Positions 8,690 to 19,943 of a stretch of DNA of 64,000 bases are shown one piece after another. The notes beneath the pieces are model-generated. The model ran no database searches. It was not told the origin of the DNA and saw only the letters and a list, made by a program, of their open reading frames with translations. A program made the translations under genes and the position numbers. Positions within the stretch are counted from its first letter, which is position 1. Every line of letters begins with the position of its first letter. Origin of the DNA: Leptolyngbya sp. Heron Island J (GTDB lineage Bacteria > Cyanobacteriota > Cyanobacteriia > Phormidesmidales > Phormidesmidaceae); NCBI RefSeq assembly GCF_000482245.1, contig NZ_AWNH01000015.1, positions 48,753 to 112,752 of the forward strand, read 5' to 3'.

Positions 8690-10411
8690 ATGCTGCGTCT
8701 CGAAAACATCACTAAGGTTTATCCCACCGGAGAAGTATTGCGGGACGTAACCTGGGAAGTCAAACCAGGTAATCGCATCGGTCTTGTAGGTGTGAATGGG
8801 GCCGGAAAATCCACCCAGCTCAAAATCATCATGGGGGAGATTGAGCCCACCAGCGGTAATGTGATTCGCCCTAATGAACTGCATATTGGCTATCTCAATC
8901 AGGAATTTGAAGTCGATCCTCGTCGGACAATTCGCGAAGAATTTTGGACGGTTTTTGAGGAAGCTAATGCCGTCCAACACAAGCTGGCAGAAATTCCGAT
9001 TCAAATGGAAACGGCTGATCCAGATGAGCTAGAAAAGCTCATCAAAGTACTTGATCGTGAACAACGCAAGTTTGAAGCCTTAAACGGCTACGGTCTAGAA
9101 GCCAAGATTGAAAAGATTTTGCCCGAGATGGGCTTTCACAATGATGATGGAGAGCGCCTTGTCAGCTCATTTAGCGGCGGTTGGCAAATGCGTATGGGCC
9201 TGGGCAAAGTCATGCTCAAAGCGCCAGACTTACTGCTATTGGACGAGCCGACAAACCACTTAGATCTAGAAACCATTGAGTGGTTAGAAAGCTACCTAAA
9301 GGGATTAACAACCCCCATGGTGATTGTTTCCCATGACCGTGAGTTCCTAGATCGTCTTTGTACCCATATTGTCGAAACCGAGCGGGGAGTCTCAACCACC
9401 TATCTGGGTAACTACAGTGCATACCTGGCTCAAAAAGCAGAAACCAAACTGGCTCAGCAAGCTACTTATGATCGTCAGCAAAAGGAAATTGCCAAACAGC
9501 AAGTTTTTGTCGATCGTTTCCGGGCCAGCGCTACCCGTAGTACCCAGGCTAAGAGCCGTGAGAAACAGTTAGAAAAAATTGAGCGGATTGAAGCTCCAAT
9601 TTCTAACGCTAAAACTCTGCAATTTAAGTTTCCACCTGCCCCCCGCAGCGGTCGTGAGGTAGTACAGATCAGCGACCTGACCCATACCTACGGAGATAAC
9701 ATCCTGTTTCTTGGGGCAGAATTATTGATTGAGCGGGGCGATCGCATCGCTTTTGTCGGTCCTAACGGTGCTGGTAAATCCACCTTGCTACGGCTGATCA
9801 TGAGTCTAGAGGAGCCTGTAGAGGGCTCAGCTACCCTGGGGGAGCACAATGTCATCCCTAGTTATTTTGAGCAAAATCAGGCAGAGGCTCTAGACCTGGA
9901 TAAAACTGTGATGGCCACCATCCATGATGAGGTCCCCACCTGGAAAAACGAGGAAGTCCGCACACTGCTAGGTCGGTTTTTATTTAGCGGCGACATGGTA
10001 AGCAAATCTGTTAACGCCCTCAGTGGCGGGGAAAAAGCACGTCTAGCCCTAGCTAAAATGCTACTGGCTCCAGCTAACCTCCTGGTTCTAGACGAGCCCA
10101 CTAATCACCTGGATATCCCCGCCAAAGAAATGTTGGAATCAGCCCTCCAAGAATACGATGGCACGGTGCTGATTGTTTCCCACGATCGATTCTTTATTTC
10201 CCAAGTTGCCAATAAGATCGTTGAAATTCGAGAAGGTGAGCTGCGTTTGTATCGTGGAGACTACAGCTACTATCTTGAAAAAATAGAACAGGAAAAAGAG
10301 CGTGCCCGGCTGGAAAAACTAGAAGCGGAACGCGCTGCCAAGACAGCTGCTAAGCGCCAAAAGCAAAAAGAGAAACAAAAGGCAAAAGCAGCAGCCAAAA
10401 AGAAAAGCTAA
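8690..10411 (+). CDS. ABC-F family ATP-binding protein
   Basis: 573 residues with two ABC cassettes and no membrane segments, as in ABC-F proteins that act on the ribosome. Cassette 1: Walker A GVNGAGKST near residue 35, signature FSGGW, Walker B LLLLDEPTNHLD. Cassette 2: GPNGAGKST near 357, LSGGEKARLALA, LLVLDEPTNHLD. A linker of about 80 charged residues separates them. The C-terminus (about 530-573) is a Lys/Ala/Glu-rich coiled coil, like the C-terminal domain of Uup-type members. It may act in translation or ribosome-associated quality control; which paralogue it is cannot be decided here. Confidence 0.93.
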   Translation: MLRLENITKVYPTGEVLRDVTWEVKPGNRIGLVGVNGAGKSTQLKIIMGEIEPTSGNVIRPNELHIGYLNQEFEVDPRRTIREEFWTVFEEANAVQHKLAEIPIQMETADPDELEKLIKVLDREQRKFEALNGYGLEAKIEKILPEMGFHNDDGERLVSSFSGGWQMRMGLGKVMLKAPDLLLLDEPTNHLDLETIEWLESYLKGLTTPMVIVSHDREFLDRLCTHIVETERGVSTTYLGNYSAYLAQKAETKLAQQATYDRQQKEIAKQQVFVDRFRASATRSTQAKSREKQLEKIERIEAPISNAKTLQFKFPPAPRSGREVVQISDLTHTYGDNILFLGAELLIERGDRIAFVGPNGAGKSTLLRLIMSLEEPVEGSATLGEHNVIPSYFEQNQAEALDLDKTVMATIHDEVPTWKNEEVRTLLGRFLFSGDMVSKSVNALSGGEKARLALAKMLLAPANLLVLDEPTNHLDIPAKEMLESALQEYDGTVLIVSHDRFFISQVANKIVEIREGELRLYRGDYSYYLEKIEQEKERARLEKLEAERAAKTAAKRQKQKEKQKAKAAAKKKS

Positions 10412-10987
10412 CAAAATCTAGCAGTCTATTTTCAGGTCAGAAATGCATGATGTCGTCCTGTAACTATCATCATGTTCCCGAAACCTTTCTATAGTTCTGA
10501 GTGCTGACTTCAAAACTCAAACTAAACTTGTAGGTATTACAGTGGGCAAGCATTGGTCGATTGCTATTTCTAGCAGGTACCCAGGCACAGAAAAAGTGAC
10601 CCTCTACCTATTTGACCAGGGCAATCATCTGATAAGCAATAGCCTTGAATGAGTAGTTTGACTCATTGACAAATCAGGGGGAGCGTAAGTCAAAAATATA
10701 ATTAAAACCATTATATTCTCGATAATTTTTAGTAACCATTTGCGCTGTTATCTATAGGTAAAATGGCTGGTAAGGATCGCAGTGTAGGCATGACCAAGCA
10801 ACCTAGAAACGGCGAACTTAGATATCCAATTGTGGTTCAGTAAGTCTCTGAGCCAGACATTACAGGCTATTTTCTCCTGGCGAAAAGGTCTTGTTAAGAA
10901 AACCTTAATGATTGGGAAAGCGCGAGTGATATGATCTCGCTAAGTAAAAGGCACAGTCGTTCATAATCGGAAGAAGGATTTGTAAGT
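10412..10987. other. 576-base gap between ABC-F gene and gpmI
   Basis: No gene of normal size. A 26-codon frame at 10763-10843 (start MAGKDRSVGM, end PIVVQ) has a weak AGGT upstream and might be a leader peptide, at low confidence. The last ~100 bases hold the gpmI leader, including a TATGAT box near 10929 and the AGAAGGA ribosome site. I see no strong terminator hairpin after the ABC-F gene. Confidence 0.4.
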
Positions 10988-12586
10988 ATGGCGCAGGAGT
11001 CTGTTTCTCCAATGGTTCTCGTCATCCTGGACGGATGGGGATATCGCGATGAGAACAATGGAAACGCAATTAAAAATGCCAGAACCCCGGTCATCGATAG
11101 TCTTTGGGCCGCCTACCCACACACTTTAATTCAGACCTCAGGTAAACACGTGGGCTTACCCGATGGCCAAATGGGTAACTCCGAAGTAGGGCACCTGAAC
11201 ATCGGAGCAGGTCGAATTGTGCCTCAGGAACTTGTTCGTATTTCCGATGCAGTTGAAGACGATTCCATTCAGGAAAATCAGGCCTTATTAGACGTATGCC
11301 AAAAGGTCCGCTACAGCGGTAGCAAACTTCATTTAGTTGGCCTTTGCTCTGAAGGTGGCGTACATTCGCACTTGAATCACCTGCTAGGTCTTCTAGATTT
11401 AGCTAAAGCCCAAGACATTCAAGACGTCTGTATTCATGCCATTACCGATGGTCGTGATACCCAACCCAAGGCCGCTCAATCATCAATTCAAAAACTTCAG
11501 ACTCACATAGACCAGCAAGCAATAGGACGCATTGTCACTCTTAGCGGTCGTTACTATGCAATGGATCGCGACCAACGTTGGGATCGTATTGAAAAGGTCT
11601 ACAGCGTGATGACAGATCAGGGTAACGGTAGCGGCATGACTGCTTTAGAAGCTATACAGGCTGCCTATGCTCAAGACGTTACCGACGAATTTATCGAGCC
11701 AGTTCGTTTAGAATCTGGTGTCATTGCTCCCAACGATGGCATCATCTTCTTCAACTTCCGCCCCGATCGCGCCCGTCAACTTACTCAAGCTTTTATTGAT
11801 CCTAAATTCAAAGGGTTTGATAGACAGCGTATCGCTCCCTTAAACTTTGTCACCATGACTCAGTATGATGGCTCACTACCTGTACAGGTTGCATTTGAGC
11901 CTCAAAACCTGAGCAACATTCTGGGTGAGGTTGTGGCTGATCATGGGATTAAGCAGTTTCGCACTGCAGAGACCGAAAAATATGCCCACGTCACCTACTT
12001 CTTTAACGGTGGTCGGGAAGATCCCTTTGAAGGTGAAGACCGAGAACTTGTGTCAAGCCCCCAGGTCGCTACTTATGATAAGGCACCGGCCATGTCCGCT
12101 AAGTCTGTTACTGATACGGCCATTACCGCTGTTAGCAAAGGGAAGTATGGCTTGGTGGTGATCAACTATGCCAACCCTGACATGGTTGGACATACAGGCA
12201 ATATGGAAGCCACTGTGCAAGCTCTTGAATCGGTTGATGTACAGCTAGGGCGGTTACTTGATGCTGTCGGCCAGGCTGGAGGTACCACTATTATCATTGC
12301 AGACCATGGCAATGCAGAGTATATGTGGGACGAAGAAGGTCGACCTTGGACGGCTCACACCACTAATCCAGTACCATTTATTTTGTTAGAAGGGGAACGG
12401 TTAAAGATTCCAGGTCGTGGTGGTGAGGTTGAGCTCCGTCAAAATGGCTGTTTAGCTGATATTGCACCCACCATTTTAGAAATTCTCAAACTACCTCAAC
12501 CCAAGGAAATGACTGGTAAATCGATGCTTGTTCCCATTTCTGTTGATGTAAAGCGTAATCGTACCCCCGTAAAGGTATCGCTGTAA
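10988..12586 (+). CDS. gpmI: 2,3-bisphosphoglycerate-independent phosphoglycerate mutase
   Basis: Interconverts 3- and 2-phosphoglycerate in glycolysis and gluconeogenesis using two metal ions and a phosphoserine intermediate. 532 residues, the normal length. Motifs: VILDGWG at 12-18 (metal Asp), the phosphorylated serine at position 65 in GNSEVGH, HAITDGRD, FNFRPDR, and the C-terminal metal sites NPDMVGHTG and IADHGNAE. The ribosome site AGAAGGA lies just upstream of the ATG. Followed after 150 bases by secG in the same orientation, an arrangement I believe is common in cyanobacteria. Confidence 0.96.
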   Translation: MAQESVSPMVLVILDGWGYRDENNGNAIKNARTPVIDSLWAAYPHTLIQTSGKHVGLPDGQMGNSEVGHLNIGAGRIVPQELVRISDAVEDDSIQENQALLDVCQKVRYSGSKLHLVGLCSEGGVHSHLNHLLGLLDLAKAQDIQDVCIHAITDGRDTQPKAAQSSIQKLQTHIDQQAIGRIVTLSGRYYAMDRDQRWDRIEKVYSVMTDQGNGSGMTALEAIQAAYAQDVTDEFIEPVRLESGVIAPNDGIIFFNFRPDRARQLTQAFIDPKFKGFDRQRIAPLNFVTMTQYDGSLPVQVAFEPQNLSNILGEVVADHGIKQFRTAETEKYAHVTYFFNGGREDPFEGEDRELVSSPQVATYDKAPAMSAKSVTDTAITAVSKGKYGLVVINYANPDMVGHTGNMEATVQALESVDVQLGRLLDAVGQAGGTTIIIADHGNAEYMWDEEGRPWTAHTTNPVPFILLEGERLKIPGRGGEVELRQNGCLADIAPTILEILKLPQPKEMTGKSMLVPISVDVKRNRTPVKVSL

Positions 12587-12736
12587 CGTAGAAGTAGGGA
12601 TACAGGATATATCAAAGGGTTCGCCATGGCACCATGCCCTGAGGTACCATAGTTTGGCGTTAGGACTAAGGGTCTAGATCCTTTAGAGCGTCACATATTA
12701 GGTTGGTTTAAGGAACAGTCAGGCTAAAAATTTGCA

Positions 12737-13084
12737 ATGCTAATATCGGTTTTACAGGTGGTATGGCTAGTCTCTGCCATTGGGTTAATTATTTTGGTAC
12801 TGTTTCACAGCCCTAAGGGCGATGGTCTTGGTGCTTTGGGGGGTCAGGCCCAGATGTTTACGAGTACCAAGAGTGCTGAAACTGCGCTAAATCGTGCCAC
12901 CTGGCTTCTGACTATTCTGTTTATGGGAATTACGGTGATTCTAAGTGCTGGCTGGCTAGCCACTCCAATTGGTGAATTACCTACCTCGGTAGATGCCTTA
13001 CCCGTTGAAGAAACAGCTCCGGCAGCGGAAACAATTCCTGCTGATCTAGGTGCACCTGAAGTACCTGGATCAACTGCAGAGTAA
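12737..13084 (+). CDS. secG: Preprotein translocase subunit SecG
   Basis: 115 residues, two transmembrane helices (about 4-24 and 53-73) joined by the conserved loop HSPKGDGLGALGG and the SAETALNRATW segment that marks SecG. A Pro/Ala/Glu-rich tail follows helix 2. SecG assists SecYE during protein export across the plasma and thylakoid membranes. A strong terminator lies downstream. Confidence 0.92.
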   Translation: MLISVLQVVWLVSAIGLIILVLFHSPKGDGLGALGGQAQMFTSTKSAETALNRATWLLTILFMGITVILSAGWLATPIGELPTSVDALPVEETAPAAETIPADLGAPEVPGSTAE

Positions 13085-13114
13085 AGACTGGCTCAAATAG
13101 GCCTAAGGCAGCAA

Positions 13115-13173
13115 TATATAAAACAAAAAAGCGGAAGCCACTACTCGCGACTTCCGCTTTTTTGTTTTATATA
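13115..13173. terminator. Perfect 23-bp inverted repeat, bidirectional terminator
   Basis: Arms 13115-13137 and 13151-13173 are exact reverse complements, with a 13-base loop. The GC core GCGGAAG/CTTCCGC is flanked by A6 on one side and T6 on the other, so it can terminate in both directions. It ends the secG unit. Confidence 0.9.
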
Positions 13174-13204
13174 GCCAGTGAAGGTTTGGTTAGGACAAAT
13201 TGTG

Positions 13205-13270
13205 AGCATCCCCTGAGCGGAGTCGAAAGGCGCTGGCTGGGAAAGTTGGCTTCGACTCCGTTCAGCCAAC
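13205..13270. repeat. REP-like palindromic element
   Basis: Inverted repeat with arms 13213-13227 (CTGAGCGGAGTCGAA) and 13251-13265 (TTCGACTCCGTTCAG), matching at 14 of 15 positions with a ~23-base loop. This 'gagcGGAGTCGAA' palindrome type is common as a dispersed intergenic repeat in cyanobacteria. No coding content is apparent. Confidence 0.6.
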
Positions 13271-13377
13271 GATATATGGGATGGTTACGACACATTAGAA
13301 TTCTGGAACTTTGCTACTGCAAACAGTTTTTCCAGTTTTCCGTCTTTTGCTTTCACCGTTCAGTTTCACCAAGAACT

Positions 13378-13408
13378 TATGAGGACATCTCCAATAGATG
13401 TCCTCATA
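13378..13408 (-). terminator. Hairpin downstream of tkt
   Basis: Perfect 13-bp stem (13378-13390 / 13396-13408) with a 5-base loop, starting 15 bases past the tkt stop codon. There is no long T-run on the minus strand, so termination would rely on the stem. Confidence 0.55.
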
Positions 13409-13423
13409 GAAGAGCTTCCTAGA

Positions 13424-15421
13424 TTAGAGAGCTTTAGCGCGAGCAACTACGTTTTCAACGGTATAGCCGAATTCTTGCATAATGCGACCACCGGGAGCAG
13501 ATGCCCCAAACCGATCAACGCTAATGATGTCGCCCTCAGCACCGTAATACTTACCCCACCCCATGGAGATACCAGCTTCAACCGCCAGACGCTTGGTCAC
13601 CGCTTTAGGTAGAACAGATTCTTTATAGGCAGCATCTTGGGCTTCAAATAACTCCCAGCAAGGCATGGAAACTACACGTACCTTTTGACCGTCGGCCCGC
13701 AGTTGCTCAGCTGCTTCAACACAGAGAGACACTTCACTGCCAGTACCAATCAAAATTAGGTCAGCACCTGCATCATCCGAGATGACGTAGGCTCCCTTGG
13801 CCACACCGTCAATGGAACTACCGTCTAGTTGGGGAAGATTCTGACGAGAGAACGCCATCAGTGTAGGTGTCTTGCGGCTTGCGATCGCAACTTTATAGGC
13901 TCCCGACGTCTCATTACCATCCGCCGGACGAATCACATAGAGATTGGGAATTGCCCGTAAGGATGCAATTGTTTCTACAGGCTGGTGAGTGGGACCATCT
14001 TCACCCAGACCAATGGAGTCATGGGTCATGACGTAGAGAACACCTGCTTCAGACAGTGCCGACAAGCGAATTGCTGCCCGCATGTAGTCAGCAAACACCA
14101 GGAACGTAGCACAGTAGGGGATGAGGCCAGAGTTGTGTAGCGCAATTCCGTTGCAGATTGCTCCCATACCATGCTCACGCACACCAAAGCGCAGGTTGCG
14201 ATTCTCGTAAGCACCCTTCTGGAAATCACCAGAAATTGTCATCAAAGTGTTGTTAGATTTTGCCAAGTCGGCAGAACCACCCACCAGCTCAGGAACTGCA
14301 GGAGCCAAGGCATTTAATGTGGCCTCAGAAGTCTTCCGAGTGGCAATAGCCTTACCTTCTGGAGAATATGTTGGCAGGGCAGCCTCCCACCCTTCGGGTA
14401 GCTTGCCAGAAATCATCCGCTCGAATAAGGCCGCCTCATCAGCGTACTTAGTGCGATAGGTAGCCAGGGTCTGAGTCCACTCAGCTTCAGCGCTGGCACC
14501 CTTATCAATAGCCTGACGGAAACGAGTCAGTACGTCCTCAGGAATTTCAAACGGCGCGTAGTTCCAACCCAGGTTTTGACGAGTTAAGGTGATTTCATCA
14601 TCACCCAGAGCCGCACCGTGAACACCAGCGGTATCCGCTTTGTTGGGGGAGCCATAACCAATGGTGGTGGTCACCTTGATCATAGTGGGTTTGTCAGTTA
14701 CTTGCTTGGCTTCTTCAATGGCTTTTGCGATCGCACTTAAATCAGTATTGCCATCTTCCACATGCAATACATGCCAACCATAGGCCTCGAAACGCTTACT
14801 GACATCTTCAGTAAAGGCAATGTCAGTGGAACCGTCGATGGAAATATGATTGTCATCGTACAGGGCAATCAGCTTACCCAGCCCCAGATGTCCGGCCAAT
14901 GAGCATGCCTCACCAGACACTCCTTCCATATTGCACCCATCACCTAAAATCACATAGGTATAATGGTCAACCAGAGTACAGTCAGGCTTATTAAAACGAG
15001 CCGCCAGATGAGCTTCCGCCATCGCCAAACCCACACCGTTACAGATACCCTGACCTAGAGGACCAGTAGTCACCTCTACACCAAGAGTTTCAAAATTTTC
15101 AGGATGCCCAGGCGTAGTCGCCCCCCACTGACGGAAATTCTTGATGTCCTCCAACTTGACACTGTCATAACCCGTCAGATGCAGTAGTGCATACTGCAGC
15201 ATGCAACCATGACCCGCAGACAGAACAAAGCGATCCCGATTAAACCACTGAGGGTTTTTGGGATTAAAGCGCATAAATTGATCCCACAGAACAAACGCCA
15301 TTGGCGCAGCTCCCATGGGCAAACCGGGATGACCAGATTTAGCCTTTTCAACAGCATCAATGGCCAAGAACCGAATGGCATTAATACACTGCGTTTCAAG
15401 AGATTGGGTTGCAACAGCCAT
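13424..15421 (-). CDS. tkt: Transketolase
   Basis: Thiamine-diphosphate enzyme of the Calvin cycle and pentose-phosphate pathway, moving two-carbon units between sugar phosphates. From ATG 15421 it has 665 residues, the usual length. That start ([11 protein letters not shown]) matches the cyanobacterial family N-terminus better than a TTG seven codons upstream. Motifs: [32 protein letters not shown] (ThDP-binding GDG...N), the central pyrimidine-domain segment [10 protein letters not shown], and [14 protein letters not shown]. It follows acpP-fabF on the same strand after a 500-base gap and probably has its own promoter there. Confidence 0.97.
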   Translation of the reverse strand: MAVATQSLETQCINAIRFLAIDAVEKAKSGHPGLPMGAAPMAFVLWDQFMRFNPKNPQWFNRDRFVLSAGHGCMLQYALLHLTGYDSVKLEDIKNFRQWGATTPGHPENFETLGVEVTTGPLGQGICNGVGLAMAEAHLAARFNKPDCTLVDHYTYVILGDGCNMEGVSGEACSLAGHLGLGKLIALYDDNHISIDGSTDIAFTEDVSKRFEAYGWHVLHVEDGNTDLSAIAKAIEEAKQVTDKPTMIKVTTTIGYGSPNKADTAGVHGAALGDDEITLTRQNLGWNYAPFEIPEDVLTRFRQAIDKGASAEAEWTQTLATYRTKYADEAALFERMISGKLPEGWEAALPTYSPEGKAIATRKTSEATLNALAPAVPELVGGSADLAKSNNTLMTISGDFQKGAYENRNLRFGVREHGMGAICNGIALHNSGLIPYCATFLVFADYMRAAIRLSALSEAGVLYVMTHDSIGLGEDGPTHQPVETIASLRAIPNLYVIRPADGNETSGAYKVAIASRKTPTLMAFSRQNLPQLDGSSIDGVAKGAYVISDDAGADLILIGTGSEVSLCVEAAEQLRADGQKVRVVSMPCWELFEAQDAAYKESVLPKAVTKRLAVEAGISMGWGKYYGAEGDIISVDRFGASAPGGRIMQEFGYTVENVVARAKAL

Positions 15422-15442
15422 AGTCTTCCAAGTAGTTAACAA

Positions 15443-15927
15443 CGGTACAGTCCAGGTGTGAACAAAGTAGACGAACGCACCTTTGCTGATGGTGATAGCA
15501 GATTGAGAGCAACCAAATAGGTAACCCCCAACACGTCAAAGCATGGGTTAAAAAACGGACAGGTACGTATCTACATACATAATTGTGTACTCTAGATATA
15601 GGGCACTAACCCTGTAGGGTTAAACCCATAGTCCCAAGCACATAACCACGTGGCAAAAACATTCCACAGACAACAGTTGGGAGCAGGGACTTAGCCACTC
15701 ATCCACAAAAACCGATTGTGACAGACCTCCACAGCACCCCACCGAGCACGAGAGTTAACCACCCCAACCTTGTCAAAGGAGAGCCACTGGTCTAAGCCTA
15801 TACCGTGACTTTCAAGCACATTCATTAATTGGAACATGCTCAGGTACGAACAGTAACCTGACAACAGGTCAACCCTTCGTGTTAATTAATGTTTCTGTTA
15901 GGTCATTATACCTATCAAGCTGTAGCA
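15443..15927. other. 485-base gap between fabF and tkt
   Basis: No open frame of note on either strand. It must hold the end of the acpP-fabF transcript and the tkt promoter (minus strand). The sequence contains short AT-rich inverted segments (for example ATTAATT repeats near 15828 and 15887) but no convincing terminator. Confidence 0.4.
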
Positions 15928-17187
15928 CTAGCTACGATACTTGCGAAAAACTAGGGTCACGTTATGACCACCAAAACCAAATGAATTAGACATGGCCACA
16001 TCTACAGTTTGGGCACGACTCTGATGGGGCACATAGTCTAGATCACAATCATCATCAGGCGCTTGCAAATTAATCGTAGGAGGCACCTGATCATTGGCTA
16101 CCGCCATACAGGCTGCCACACCCTCAATACCACCGGAGCCTCCTAACAAATGCCCCGTCATAGATTTGGTAGAACTTACAGCAATCCGTTTGGCATGGTC
16201 CCCCAAAGCCGTTTTAATTGCAGCCGTTTCGGTTGGATCATTGGCCGGGGTACTGGTCCCGTGGGCATTAATGTAGCTAACTTCTGACGGAGAAACATCT
16301 GCATCTTTGAGAGCTAGCTCCATCGAACGAGCCGCACCGGTTCCACCCGGTACTGGAGCCGTCATATGATAGGCATCACAGGTCATGCCATAGCCCACCA
16401 TTTCGGCATAAATGTACGCACCGCGACTCAAGGCATGTTCCAGTTCTTCTAAGATCAAGATGCCAGCGCCTTCGCCCATCACAAAGCCATCTCTATCCTT
16501 ATCAAAGGGACGGCTAGCGTGCTCCGGATCATCATTGCGGGTAGATAGGGCTCTAGCGGAGGCAAATCCGGCAAATGACAAAGGCGTAATTGCAGCTTCG
16601 GTACCGCCACAAATCATGGCCTGGGCATAGCCGTTTTGCACAATACGAAACGCATCGCCGATAGCGTTAGACCCGGCAGCACAGGCAGTCACTGCACAGG
16701 AGTTAGGGCCTTTAGCACCGGTATGAATGGCGGTTAGACCAGCTGCCATATTGGCAATCATCATCGGCACCATAAAGGGACTACAGCGATTGGGTCCCTT
16801 GTTGATATACACAGACTGCTGCTCTTCCATGACCTTGAGGCCGCCCACCCCTGTACCAATCATGACACCCACTTGTTCAGCGTTGAGATCGGTGATGGTG
16901 AGCTTGGCATTGGCTAAGGCTTGTTTGCTAGCTGCGATCGCAAACTGAGCAAATCGGTCAGTCCGCTTAGCATCTTTAGCATCTATATATTCCAAAGGAT
17001 CAAACCCTTTGACCTCACCCGCAATGCGGCATTTGTGCTTCGATGCGTCAAACAGTGTGATTGGCCCAATACCATTTTTAGCAGCTAGCAGGCCTTGCCA
17101 ATAGGCTTCTAAAGTATTGCCGATGGGGGTAATCGCCCCCATCCCAGTAATCACAACGCGCTTTTTTTCAGTAGTTGTCATGGTCAT
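15928..17187 (-). CDS. fabF: 3-oxoacyl-[acyl-carrier-protein] synthase II
   Basis: Condensing enzyme of type II fatty-acid synthesis, adding malonyl-ACP to longer acyl-ACPs in the cytoplasm. About 420 residues. The catalytic Cys is in TACAAGSNAIG (Cys171 counted from a GTG at 17193). The two catalytic His lie in NAHGTSTPANDPTE and KSMTGHLLGGSG, the standard Cys-His-His set. The start may be GTG 17193, ATG 17187 or ATG 17181; I chose the middle one, and the family homology begins just after it. acpP lies upstream on the same strand, as in most bacteria. Confidence 0.95.
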   Translation of the reverse strand: MTMTTTEKKRVVITGMGAITPIGNTLEAYWQGLLAAKNGIGPITLFDASKHKCRIAGEVKGFDPLEYIDAKDAKRTDRFAQFAIAASKQALANAKLTITDLNAEQVGVMIGTGVGGLKVMEEQQSVYINKGPNRCSPFMVPMMIANMAAGLTAIHTGAKGPNSCAVTACAAGSNAIGDAFRIVQNGYAQAMICGGTEAAITPLSFAGFASARALSTRNDDPEHASRPFDKDRDGFVMGEGAGILILEELEHALSRGAYIYAEMVGYGMTCDAYHMTAPVPGGTGAARSMELALKDADVSPSEVSYINAHGTSTPANDPTETAAIKTALGDHAKRIAVSSTKSMTGHLLGGSGGIEGVAACMAVANDQVPPTINLQAPDDDCDLDYVPHQSRAQTVDVAMSNSFGFGGHNVTLVFRKYRS

Positions 17188-17248
17188 CGACACAAGGGTA
17201 AGGGTCCCAAGGTATTAAAAAAACAGAGTTTCAAACAGGCAAGGGCGC

Positions 17249-17491
17249 TCATGCGGGCGATTTTTCTTTGATAAAGTCAACAGCTGCCTGCACTGTGCCA
17301 ATGTTCTCAGCCGCTTCGTCTGGGATTTCAATATCAAACTCTTCCTCAAGCGCCATTACCAGCTCAACGGTATCGAGGGAGTCAGCACCCAAGTCGTTGG
17401 CAAAGCTAGCCTCAGGCTTAACCTCAGCTACATCAACACCGAGCTGCTCCGATACGATTTTCTGAACCTTTCCTAAAATGTCGTCAGCCAT
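17249..17491 (-). CDS. acpP: Acyl carrier protein
   Basis: 80 residues from ATG 17491, acidic four-helix ACP. The phosphopantetheine attachment serine is in [19 protein letters not shown], the standard DSL motif. The start is placed at MADDIL; a TTG three codons earlier is unlikely, because the GGAG sequence immediately upstream serves as ribosome site. It delivers growing acyl chains to FabF, encoded 60 bases downstream. Confidence 0.95.
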   Translation of the reverse strand: MADDILGKVQKIVSEQLGVDVAEVKPEASFANDLGADSLDTVELVMALEEEFDIEIPDEAAENIGTVQAAVDFIKEKSPA

Positions 17492-18155
<664 letters not shown>

Positions 18156-18197
18156 ACTCTTAAAATCGATAACAGCTTTCACTCGAAACGTTTATCT

Positions 18198-18230
18198 CTC
18201 CTATCCCTGATGGGGTGGGAGTTTTTTTTT
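18198..18230 (+). terminator. Rho-independent terminator of psaC
   Basis: Stem 18198-18207 with 18212-18221 (10 bp including two G-T pairs), 4-base loop, followed directly by nine T residues. Confidence 0.9.
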
Positions 18231-18285
18231 GGAAACCGCTTTTTATGCTTTAAAGAAGCTACTGTCAGAAAGCCACGTGAGGTAT

Positions 18286-19191
18286 TTAGGCACGTACAGC
18301 AAACTTACGTACAGCCACTAAACTACCGAGCAGACCCACCAGACTACCCAAGGCAAATAGGGATGCTGGCAATAAGATTAGCTGTCTTGGCGTAAACTGC
18401 AGTCCTACGGCCAAAAACTGTAAAAATTCGGGTTGCTGGGCGGATAGGCGCTGTAGGGACTGATGTGAGCCCACTAATAATGCCCAGGCAATCAGTGCGC
18501 CCATGAGTCCAAAGGTAATGCCTTGCAAAATAAACGGCATGTAAATCCATACTGATGTTGCCCCCACCAGCTGCATTACTTCGATTTCTCGGCGGCGGGC
18601 CATGACAATCAGGCGAATGGTGGTGGTGATCACTGCGATCGCAGTCAAACTCAAAATTGCCAGCACCCCAAAACTGACATACTGCAATCCCTGATTAAGT
18701 TCAGTCAGACGCTGTACCGCTTCTGTAATATAGAGAACCTCATCAACACCAGGAATTCCTTCCAGCTGAGTCGCTACACTGGGCACCGCTTCAGAGTTTC
18801 TGACCCTAACCTTGATTTCGTCTACTAAAGGATTACCCTTAAGTTGCTCGGTAGCCTGGGGCATATCTTCAATCCCCAGTTCCTGACTAAGCTGCGTCCA
18901 GGCTTCTTCTTTTGTGACTGTTTCTACTTCTGCAACATCGGTTAAATTGCGAATGCGATCGCTAAGGCTATCGGCAGTTACACCACTTTCTAGATAAACC
19001 GCAATTTCTAGTTGACTACCAAACTGATTCAGTAAGCTTTCCACCTGCCAGGTTGCCTGCAAACTAATCCCAAATAGGAATAGGAGCACCATAATCGTGC
19101 TCACGGCAGCCCAATTCATCCAACCACCGCGCTGCAGCCCCAAAAAGGTCTCCCGCAAAAGATAGCTAGCTTTAGTAAAAAACTTACCCAT
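18286..19191 (-). CDS. ftsX: Cell-division ABC-type permease FtsX
   Basis: About 300 residues. FtsX topology: one transmembrane helix near the N-terminus (about 33-53), a large extracytoplasmic domain with the conserved ...VAVYLESGVT-like start (here EIAVYLESGVT) and VEYITEA-like end (VDEVLYITEAV), then three C-terminal helices with the RREIEVMQLVGAT motif between helices 2 and 3. FtsX with FtsE activates peptidoglycan hydrolases at the septum. No ftsE lies beside it. ATG 19191 is preferred over GTG 19203. Confidence 0.93.
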   Translation of the reverse strand: MGKFFTKASYLLRETFLGLQRGGWMNWAAVSTIMVLLFLFGISLQATWQVESLLNQFGSQLEIAVYLESGVTADSLSDRIRNLTDVAEVETVTKEEAWTQLSQELGIEDMPQATEQLKGNPLVDEIKVRVRNSEAVPSVATQLEGIPGVDEVLYITEAVQRLTELNQGLQYVSFGVLAILSLTAIAVITTTIRLIVMARRREIEVMQLVGATSVWIYMPFILQGITFGLMGALIAWALLVGSHQSLQRLSAQQPEFLQFLAVGLQFTPRQLILLPASLFALGSLVGLLGSLVAVRKFAVRA

Positions 19192-19379
19192 GCTGACTGA
19201 CACGCTGAGGAATAACTATGAACAATGCAGAACACACAAGCAGCCCGATGAAGATATTACCCCAGGGCACAGCCTAAAGCGTTCAAGCGTACACCCCTCC
19301 ATACATTGGAATGGCATACGCGAGATGAAGCCCTAATTGCTAGGATAAGGTTAGATCCATCAGCCTAATCAATTTAACC

Positions 19380-19937
19380 GTGGGTATTTCAGTCAGCAAA
19401 AAAAAGTTAAAAAAACCGCCTCTTGAACTCCATTATTTGGGCGATCGCGTCCTCAGAAAGGCAACGAAACGAGTGGCCAAAGTGGATGAGAACATTCGTG
19501 CTCTAGCCCAAAAGATGTTGCAAACCATGTATAGCGAGGATGGTATTGGACTCGCTGCACCCCAAGTGGGCGTTCATAAGCAGATTCTAGTCGTTGATAC
19601 CGATCCGGAAGAGGCATCTAACCAGCCCCTGGTACTCATCAATCCTAAAATTATTCGCCACAGCAAAGAAATGGCCTGTGGCCAGGAAGGCTGTCTGAGC
19701 ATTCCCGGTGTCTTTCTTGACGTGATTCGCCCAGCTGCGATCGAAGTTAGCTTTAAGGATGAAAATGGTCGTCCTCAAAAAATCCAGGCTGATGATCTTT
19801 TAGCCCGTGTGATTCAGCATGAGATGGATCATCTCAATGGAGTCATGTTTGTTGACCGGGTAGAAAATAGAATTGCCCTGGCCCAAGAACTGCAAAAAGG
19901 CGGATTTTCTGCCAATGATGTTAGAAACGTTGCCTAG
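19380..19937 (+). CDS. def: Peptide deformylase
   Basis: Removes the N-formyl group from nascent proteins. 185 residues with the three family motifs: GIGLAAPQVG, EGCLSIPG (metal-binding Cys) and QHEMDHLNG (HExxH metal site). The frame starts with GTG 19380; the first ~13 residues are a Lys-rich extension ahead of the usual LELHYLGD start. Divergent from ftsX. Confidence 0.95.
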   Translation: MGISVSKKKLKKPPLELHYLGDRVLRKATKRVAKVDENIRALAQKMLQTMYSEDGIGLAAPQVGVHKQILVVDTDPEEASNQPLVLINPKIIRHSKEMACGQEGCLSIPGVFLDVIRPAAIEVSFKDENGRPQKIQADDLLARVIQHEMDHLNGVMFVDRVENRIALAQELQKGGFSANDVRNVA

Positions 19938-19943
19938 GAATAT

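Noticed and set aside
13162..13422. 86-codon frame between secG and tkt
   Set aside because: It covers the terminator and REP-like palindrome and has no protein-like pattern.
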